From Lachnospiraceae bacterium UBA3641 (GTDB lineage: Bacteria; Bacillota; Clostridia; Lachnospirales; Lachnospiraceae), in assembly GCA_002373875.1 (NCBI GenBank), contig DFKQ01000058.1, positions 1 through 38,435 of the forward strand: 38,435 nt of DNA, given 5' to 3'. The position numbers and the translations under genes were made by a program. The number at the start of each line of letters is the position of its first letter. Positions within the stretch are counted from its first letter, which is position 1. The notes beneath the pieces are model-generated. The model did no database searches. It was not told the DNA's origin and saw only the letters and a list, made by a program, of their open reading frames with translations. Shown here in pieces: positions 32,572-38,435 of this stretch.

Positions 32572-34806
32572 ATGTATCAGTTTGTCACGGGTGTTCTGTA
32601 TTTTACGATAGCGGGTTTATTTGCGGTATGCTGGTTTTCCCTGAGGAAGTGGAAGAGCAGTCTTCACACTTACCTTTTCTTCAGTTGTGTATCAAACCTT
32701 GTTTATGATACGGGCTGCCTTCTTGAACTGAGGGCCAGCAACCAGGAAACATATGTGGCGGCTCTTAAGATGGGATATCTCGGGCGTATCTGGATAGGAC
32801 TGGCGCTGTTTCTGTTTCTTGCGGAGCTTAGCGGCACCGTTATACCGGGATATATGAAGACCATAGCCTCACTGATCCATGTAATAATATATTCAACCAT
32901 TCTTGATATCGAACGTACAGACCTTTATTACAACTACATGGAATTTGTGATGGATGGTGATTTTCCCAAGCTTATACACAGCGGGGGTCCTTTCTATTAC
33001 GTCCTGACCGTGATGAATCTCTTTTATACGGTGGCAGGTATCTTTCTTATAACAAGGAAGTATGTCCGGGAGAAAAATGAGATCGCGAAAAAGAGATATT
33101 TAATGATAGTCATTGCCATGTTTTTCGTTGGCGGTACCTATATCATATATTTTTTCAAGCTCATACCCCTTGCCAGAAAGTTCGATGTTATGGTCATCGG
33201 ATTTGCCGTATGCCTTGTATTTATGCTTATAGCGATCATTAAATATAAAATGCTTGATGCCACGGCGGCAGCCAAGAATTATATCGTGGATGAGCTGTCG
33301 GAAGCTATTATAGCCGTGGACACCGAAGGGAAGATCATGTATTTTAACAAGCCGGCCGGCCGGCTGTTTCCCGAGCTTGACAATAACGGTAAGGGAGAAG
33401 GTACGAATGCTGACCTGTTTGGTGAGATCTCCGAACTGATTGAATCCGGTGAACCGTTACCCATAAACGGGAAGATATATACACCCAAGGCCAACCATCT
33501 TACTGAGGATGGGGATAATATAGGTACTCTTTACACCCTTACCGATGACAGTGACCACTACCGGTACATGGATGAGCTTCGTGAACAGAAGCTGGAAGCC
33601 GATGAAGCGAACGAGGCCAAAACTCAGTTCCTGGCAAACATGTCTCATGAGATACGTACACCCATAAATGCGGTTCTGGGCTTTAACGAAATGATACTGC
33701 GGGAATGTCAGGATAAGGATGAAGCCTTTTCAAATATAGGGACATACGCCGCCAATATAAAAAATGCGGGTAATAATCTTCTGTCGATCATAAACGGCAT
33801 ACTTGATATTTCCAAGATTGAAGCGGGCAAAATGGAAATAGTTGAGGCATCATATTCCTTAAGCGGTCTTCTGAATGATGTCAGTGACATGGTCTTTTTG
33901 AAGGCAAAGGAAAAAGGACTTGAATTTACGGTCGATGTGGATGAGAGCCTGCCGGATGAGCTGTACGGAGATAAGGTAAGGATCAGACAGGTTATCACAA
34001 ATATACTCGCCAATGCCGTTAAATATACGGATAAGGGCGGAGTGTGGATGACAATCAGGGGTAGTGCCAAAGAAGATATTAAAACAGGATCGATGCTTGA
34101 TCTTAAGATAGAGGTAAAAGATACCGGGATAGGTATGAAGGAAGAAGATATAGACAAGCTGTTCAGAAAATTCCAGAGGCTTGATCTTATCCATAACAGT
34201 ACGATTGAAGGAACCGGTCTGGGACTTGCGATATCCAGACAGCTTATGACAATGATGGGCGGGACGATCAGTGTTGAGAGTGAGTACGGAACAGGCTCGA
34301 AATTTATGATAGAGATTCCCCAGAAGATCCTTTCAAGCGAGCCGGTGGGGGATTTCAGGATGCGGTTTGAGAAAAATACCGTTGAGTCACAGTCAGGCGA
34401 AGAGGGATTCACAGCGCCGGATGCGCATATTCTCGTTGTTGACGATACAAGGGTGAACCTTACCGTAGCCAGAGGGCTTCTTAAGAGCACACAAATTCAG
34501 ATAGATACGGCAGGAAGCGGCGATGAATCAACAGAACTCACCCTCAAAAGATCCTACGATCTTATCCTTATGGATCAAAGGATGCCCGGTATGGACGGAA
34601 CAAAAGCCCTGAAGATAATAAGAGAACAGGAGGAGGGGTTAAACCGTGAAACACCGGTCATCTGCCTTACTGCCGATGCAATTATCGGAGCCAAGGAAAG
34701 ATATATATCCGAAGGTTTCACCGACTATCTGGCAAAACCGATAAACAACCGTGAACTGCTTAAGATAATGGCAGAATATCTGCCGCAGGAGAAGATAATA
34801 AGATAA
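32572..34806 (+). CDS. 7TM hybrid histidine kinase with PAS and REC domains
   Basis: The 744-residue protein has a seven-helix N-terminus (to about residue 225) like the HisKA_7TM type, then a PAS-like region (about 235-335; LSEAIIAVDTEGKIMYFNKP), HisKA with His359 (NMSHEIRTPINA), an ATPase domain (ILANAVKYT, DTGIGM, GTGLGLAI) and a receiver with Asp668 in LMDQRMPGMDG and YLAKPI. It has no Hpt domain, so onward transfer needs a separate Hpt. It begins 6 bases after the flavodiiron gene, which hints at sensing of oxygen, nitric oxide or redox state; no haem or cysteine-rich site is evident to support that. No strong ribosome binding site precedes the ATG (AATAAGAA), so coupled translation is possible. 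Confidence 0.92.
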   Translation: MYQFVTGVLYFTIAGLFAVCWFSLRKWKSSLHTYLFFSCVSNLVYDTGCLLELRASNQETYVAALKMGYLGRIWIGLALFLFLAELSGTVIPGYMKTIASLIHVIIYSTILDIERTDLYYNYMEFVMDGDFPKLIHSGGPFYYVLTVMNLFYTVAGIFLITRKYVREKNEIAKKRYLMIVIAMFFVGGTYIIYFFKLIPLARKFDVMVIGFAVCLVFMLIAIIKYKMLDATAAAKNYIVDELSEAIIAVDTEGKIMYFNKPAGRLFPELDNNGKGEGTNADLFGEISELIESGEPLPINGKIYTPKANHLTEDGDNIGTLYTLTDDSDHYRYMDELREQKLEADEANEAKTQFLANMSHEIRTPINAVLGFNEMILRECQDKDEAFSNIGTYAANIKNAGNNLLSIINGILDISKIEAGKMEIVEASYSLSGLLNDVSDMVFLKAKEKGLEFTVDVDESLPDELYGDKVRIRQVITNILANAVKYTDKGGVWMTIRGSAKEDIKTGSMLDLKIEVKDTGIGMKEEDIDKLFRKFQRLDLIHNSTIEGTGLGLAISRQLMTMMGGTISVESEYGTGSKFMIEIPQKILSSEPVGDFRMRFEKNTVESQSGEEGFTAPDAHILVVDDTRVNLTVARGLLKSTQIQIDTAGSGDESTELTLKRSYDLILMDQRMPGMDGTKALKIIREQEEGLNRETPVICLTADAIIGAKERYISEGFTDYLAKPINNRELLKIMAEYLPQEKIIR

Positions 34807-34821
34807 GGAGCAAATCTTTAT

Positions 34822-35523
34822 ATGAGACTGATTCTTATAAGGCATGGAGAGCCTGATTATAAAAAGGACTGTCTGACTGCAAATGGGAGGGAGCAGGCTG
34901 AAGAAACGTCAAAGCGCTTGATCAGGGAAGGAATATCCGCAATATATTCTTCACCCATGGGAAGGGCTGAGGAGACAGCCGCATATACGGCACAGGCATT
35001 GGATCTTAAGGTTAATATTCTCGATTTCATGCATGAGATAGACTGGGGAGATACAGAGGATGATCCCGCAGATAAGCTTGAATATGACGGACACCCCTGG
35101 ACGCTGGGTTTTATGCTGCTGACGGAAAATACGGAATATATCGGAAGCAGTGACTGGTATAAGCATCATTATTTCAGGGATAATAAATGCCTTTCATACT
35201 ACAGGATGGTTTCGCAGCATGTTGATGAATTCCTTTCTTCCTTTGGACTGATCAGAAGGGAAGGTCTGTACTGTTGTGAGAGAAGCTGTGACGATACGGT
35301 TGCGCTTTTTGCACACGGAGGATCGGGAGCTGTTCTGATATCGCATATTTTAGGTCTTCCATTTCCGTTTGTTCTTACGACTATGCCCTTTGGCCTGTGC
35401 TCCGTATCGATCATTGAATTTATACAGAGAGAAGGTGAGCTGACAATCCCGATTTTATCCCTGTTTAACGATATGGCGCATGTTAAGGGAGCAAAGAGAC
35501 AACCTCTGTTATTTGAAAAATAG
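34822..35523 (+). CDS. Histidine phosphatase superfamily protein
   Basis: AAGGAG precedes the ATG by about 12 bases. The 233-residue protein begins MRLILIRHGEPDY with the phospho-accepting His8, then ANGREQAEETSKRL, YSSPMGRAEETA and, later, a second catalytic LFAHGGSG. This is the phosphoglycerate-mutase-like fold of phosphatases acting on sugars, nucleotides or proteins. It is larger than SixA-type phosphohistidine phosphatases, so action on the kinase relay is only a possibility. It follows the 7TM kinase by 15 bases and precedes apt. Confidence 0.9.
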   Translation: MRLILIRHGEPDYKKDCLTANGREQAEETSKRLIREGISAIYSSPMGRAEETAAYTAQALDLKVNILDFMHEIDWGDTEDDPADKLEYDGHPWTLGFMLLTENTEYIGSSDWYKHHYFRDNKCLSYYRMVSQHVDEFLSSFGLIRREGLYCCERSCDDTVALFAHGGSGAVLISHILGLPFPFVLTTMPFGLCSVSIIEFIQREGELTIPILSLFNDMAHVKGAKRQPLLFEK

Positions 35524-35586
35524 CAAGCTTTTTATTACTATGATTGTGTGATAGAATATAGTTCAGATTATATATGGAGGCTTAGT

Positions 35587-36111
35587 ATGAAAGAACTTAA
35601 GGATTATGTAAGGAGTATACCGGATTTCCCGGAACCCGGGATAATATTCAGGGATATAACCACGATCCTTGCTGACGCGGACGGATTCCAGCTTGCCATT
35701 GATGAGCTTAAGAAGCTGCTTACGGGAGTGGAGTGTGATGTAATAGTAGGGGCAGAATCGAGAGGGTTCATTTTTGGCGCACCACTGGCATATGAGCTTC
35801 ATAAGCCCTTTGCGCTTATAAGGAAAAAGGGTAAGCTGCCATGTGAGACAATATCACAGGATTATGATCTTGAATACGGAAGTGCTACGATCGAAATGCA
35901 TAAGGATGCAATAAAGAAGGGGCAGAAGGTGGTTATAGTAGATGACCTCATTGCTACTGGAGGTACACTTGCCGCTTCGGTTAAGCTTGTTGAGCAGCTG
36001 GGCGGAGAAGTGAAAAAGATCATATGTATAATGGAGCTTGCCGGCCTTAACGGCAGGGAGAAGCTTGCAGGTTATGATGTGGGAGCTGTTATCACATATG
36101 AAGGGAAATAA
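35587..36111 (+). CDS. apt: Adenine phosphoribosyltransferase
   Basis: ATG 35587 has TGGAGG (35575-35580) with 6-base spacing; the GTG at 35548 has none. The 174-residue protein matches family length and motifs: VRSIPDFPEPGIIFRDITT at the start, VGAESRGFIFGAPLA, RKKGKLPCETISQDYDLEYG (flexible loop) and the PRPP-binding VVIVDDLIATGGTLAA. It salvages adenine to AMP in the cytoplasm. The next gene starts 6 bases after the stop. Confidence 0.96.
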   Translation: MKELKDYVRSIPDFPEPGIIFRDITTILADADGFQLAIDELKKLLTGVECDVIVGAESRGFIFGAPLAYELHKPFALIRKKGKLPCETISQDYDLEYGSATIEMHKDAIKKGQKVVIVDDLIATGGTLAASVKLVEQLGGEVKKIICIMELAGLNGREKLAGYDVGAVITYEGK

Positions 36112-36117
36112 CCTTAA

Positions 36118-38367
36118 ATGATCAGATATGAAATATCGGCACTGGTATCCCTTGCCCTTTTCTTTATGGGAACGGTGGCGCTGTTGCTTGGTCTCAGTAC
36201 TTATTTTGATAATCCTTCATCCAGATCGGGAAGAAGGATGCTTCTTGCATGTATAAGTATATTTATCTGGGATTTTGGTTACGGATGGATGGGTCTGTGC
36301 TATAACAGTGATTTTGCCTATATTCCCAGGGCGATCGCCCTTATATCCGTTATAATGTATATGTGTGCGGTTCTGAGCTATATAACGATCCTGTCCGGTT
36401 TTCCGCAGAGGATAACAACGATCGTTAATACCGCCAGTTCGATCATCTATGCGGTTGCATGGTGGTTTATCATACAGAAGGATGCCGTAACATTTCATGT
36501 GACACCCTGGGGGTATTGGTATTCCAGCAAAAGTATTCCGGCAAGATATGTTCAGTTTTTGGCTATACTGATCGCCCTGTGCCACTTTTACATAGTTATG
36601 TTTTGGTGGGGCAGGAATGCGGAATATAAGAGGGAGAAATACCTTATCAAGAGGTTTAAATGGTTTGGTCCAATCCTGATAGTGGGGCTGCTGCTTGATA
36701 CTATAATTCCTACCTTTGCGGGAATTCCTGCAATACCCGGAAGCGCGGTATTTGCATTCGCTTCGTCGATGCTTCTCTTTTTTATTTCCAAGGTATATAT
36801 GACCTTCGGCATTTCAACAGCCAATGTATCGGACTACGTATTCAGGGAGGTTAATGTACCTGTTATCATTTTAGATCCCAAGGGTAATATTGAACTGTAT
36901 AACGAAATAGCAGGGTCGACCTTTGCGAGGTTCGCAAGCCTCAAGGGTAAGAAGCTTGAGGATATAGTGGAGCCTGTGACTAATTTAAGTTATGTATCCG
37001 AAGAATACAGGTCGAGGCTTATGTCCATTAAAGGACGGAAGGCCTATTGCCGTCTGATCAGGTCTGTTATTTATGATGACTTTGACGAAATAAGCTGCGA
37101 GATCCTGTTTCTGCCTGATATGACGGATGCCATCCTGTCCATGCAGATGGCTGATGAGGGCAGCAGGCTTGCGGAGGAAGCCAATAAGGCCAAGAGTAAT
37201 TTCCTTGCGAATATGTCCCATGAGATAAGGACACCGATGAATGCGATAATAGGCATGAGTGATGTTATGCTGGCCGATAAGTCACTTAAGGAAGAGACCC
37301 GAAATCAGCTTAAGGTGATAAAGACTGCGGGTGACGGTCTGCTTGAGCTGATAAATGATATACTGGACATATCCAAGATAGAATCGGGCAAATACGAGAT
37401 CATAAACGAAGAGTATGACCTTGCCAAGCTTATTTATGATGTCAGCACCATAATCCGGACAAGACTTGACGGGACCGGAGTCGAGCTTAAGCTTTACGTT
37501 TATTCCGATATGCCAATAAGGGTAATAGGTGATGAACTGAGGGTACGTCAGATACTTATGAACATTCTCGGGAATGCGGTTAAGTTTACAAAAACAGGCT
37601 GCATTGAGATGAAATGCGAATGCCGCAGACTGACTGATAATTACGTGATCTACATTGATGTTACGGATACCGGTATCGGGATAAAAGAGGAGGACATTAA
37701 GAAAATATTCGGTGTGTTCAATCAGGTGGATACAAGGAAGAACCGTAATATTGAGGGTACCGGGCTGGGACTTGCGATAAGCAGGAACCTGGCTCTTATG
37801 ATGAACGGGGATATAACGGCAGAGAGTGTATACGGAGAGGGTTCGACCTTCCATATAAGCTTCCATCAACAGATTTCGGACGATCATCAGCTGGGACCTA
37901 AAAAAGCGATGGAGCTTGAGAACTTTATATACGAATCATCAGATATAAAGGCTTCGGAAAAAGACGGGGCATCGGAAGAAGAGAAAAACAGCGGATACAA
38001 GGGTAAGAATGTACTCATCGTTGATGACAATATGGTAAATCTTAAGGTATCAAGCGCCCTGATGGAACCATACGGTATGAATGTGGATACGGCCGAGAAC
38101 GGGATGAAGGCAATAGAAATGGTTAAGAACGGTAATTACGATCTTATTTTCATGGATCATATGATGCCGGATATGGACGGAGTTGATACAACCAGGCTTA
38201 TACGCTGCCTTGATGATGAGAAGGCTAAGAATGTCCCCATAGTCGCCCTGACGGCAGATGTTATCGCGGGAACGAAAGAAATGCTTCTTGAAGAAGGCAT
38301 GCAGGACTTCCTGGGGAAACCCATAAAGGATAAGGAACTTAAGAGGGTGCTGAAAAAATGGCTGTAA
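36118..38367 (+). CDS. Membrane hybrid histidine kinase with C-terminal REC
   Basis: The 749-residue protein has about seven membrane helices (to residue 235), then a PAS-like region (about 240-345; VNVPVIILDPKGNIELYNEI), HisKA with His368 (NMSHEIRTPMNA), ATPase domain (ILGNAVKFT, DTGIGI, GTGLGLAI) and a receiver with Asp680 in FMDHMMPDMDG and FLGKPI. It starts 6 bases after apt without a strong binding site, so translation may be coupled. Like the 32572 kinase it has no Hpt domain or output. The ligand is unknown. Confidence 0.92.
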   Translation: MIRYEISALVSLALFFMGTVALLLGLSTYFDNPSSRSGRRMLLACISIFIWDFGYGWMGLCYNSDFAYIPRAIALISVIMYMCAVLSYITILSGFPQRITTIVNTASSIIYAVAWWFIIQKDAVTFHVTPWGYWYSSKSIPARYVQFLAILIALCHFYIVMFWWGRNAEYKREKYLIKRFKWFGPILIVGLLLDTIIPTFAGIPAIPGSAVFAFASSMLLFFISKVYMTFGISTANVSDYVFREVNVPVIILDPKGNIELYNEIAGSTFARFASLKGKKLEDIVEPVTNLSYVSEEYRSRLMSIKGRKAYCRLIRSVIYDDFDEISCEILFLPDMTDAILSMQMADEGSRLAEEANKAKSNFLANMSHEIRTPMNAIIGMSDVMLADKSLKEETRNQLKVIKTAGDGLLELINDILDISKIESGKYEIINEEYDLAKLIYDVSTIIRTRLDGTGVELKLYVYSDMPIRVIGDELRVRQILMNILGNAVKFTKTGCIEMKCECRRLTDNYVIYIDVTDTGIGIKEEDIKKIFGVFNQVDTRKNRNIEGTGLGLAISRNLALMMNGDITAESVYGEGSTFHISFHQQISDDHQLGPKKAMELENFIYESSDIKASEKDGASEEEKNSGYKGKNVLIVDDNMVNLKVSSALMEPYGMNVDTAENGMKAIEMVKNGNYDLIFMDHMMPDMDGVDTTRLIRCLDDEKAKNVPIVALTADVIAGTKEMLLEEGMQDFLGKPIKDKELKRVLKKWL

Positions 38368-38405
38368 AAAAACACCGACCTCACGTTCCTAACGAAAGAT
38401 CAGTG
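38366..38405 (-). terminator. Terminator of a minus-strand tRNA transcript
   Basis: On the minus strand, CACTGAT and GTCGGTG form a 7-bp stem (two G-T pairs) around an inner CGTT/AACG stem, followed by seven T. It overlaps the kinase stop codon. Confidence 0.7.
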
Positions 38406-38411
38406 CTACAC

Positions 38412-38435
38412 TGCGCGATCAGGGGCTCGAACCCT
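38412..38435 (-). tRNA. 3' part of a tRNA, cut by window edge
   Basis: Read on the minus strand, the last bases give a T-arm (AGGG, TTCGAGC, CCCT) then the acceptor 3' strand ATCGCGC and discriminator A; CCA is not encoded. The anticodon lies outside the window, so the isotype is unknown. The terminator just beyond supports a real RNA gene. Confidence 0.65.

Noticed and set aside
33708..34490. 260-residue open frame antisense to the 7TM kinase
   Set aside because: Ser/Leu-rich shadow of a well-supported kinase gene; no binding site or motifs.

Overview
The window looks like a chromosomal segment of an anaerobic Firmicute, most likely a member of Lachnospiraceae (Butyrivibrio-like). This is inferred from moderate to low GC, strong AGGAGG-type ribosome binding sites, a dnaX-ybaB-recR block, many diguanylate cyclases and hybrid kinases, a VTC/DUF4956/Cthe_2159 gene set, a flavodiiron protein and a tRNA without encoded CCA. 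I see no CRISPR array, prophage, rRNA or intact transposase.

Region 1 (1-4340): a 5'-truncated diguanylate cyclase, then a decayed stretch holding a PAS-domain fragment and an inverted-repeat element with the tail of a RAYT-type transposase. After that come a two-domain flavodoxin-like reductase, an ABC exporter gene that has lost most of its middle, and a PflX-like radical SAM gene. A terminator sits between convergent genes.

Region 2 (4339-9297, minus strand): an OmpR-type regulator and sensor kinase pair, a terminator, then a VTC-domain polyphosphate polymerase gene, a DUF4956 membrane protein gene carrying a 1-base frameshift, and a Cthe_2159-type carbohydrate-binding lipoprotein.

Region 3 (9474-19929, plus strand): the most unusual part, a tightly packed signalling operon. 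It encodes a REC-GGDEF-degenerate GGDEF protein, a hybrid kinase with an extra pseudo-receiver, and a 1146-residue kinase-REC-DegV-Hpt fusion. These are followed by a 72-residue protein, a 321-residue protein of unknown function, an AGCS amino acid:cation symporter and a double receiver. The parts form a possible multistep phosphorelay whose visible output is c-di-GMP and which may sense a lipid or amino acid cue.

Region 4 (20003-29450): a clear promoter leads into an FkbH-like HAD protein plus acyl carrier protein, then phosphofructokinase, dnaX, ybaB, recR, galM, a two-gene membrane/extracellular pair and a small XRE regulator. I see no strong terminator until the one after tRNA-Pro(CGG).

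Region 5 (29464-31386): tRNA-Pro, then an accessory stretch with palindromes, a GNAT acetyltransferase, a Phd/RelE-like toxin-antitoxin pair with a good promoter, a strong terminator and a solo REP-like hairpin.

Region 6 (31387-38435): a flavodiiron protein, a 7TM hybrid kinase, a histidine-phosphatase-family protein, adenine phosphoribosyltransferase and a second membrane hybrid kinase. The window ends in the 3' part of a minus-strand tRNA with its terminator.
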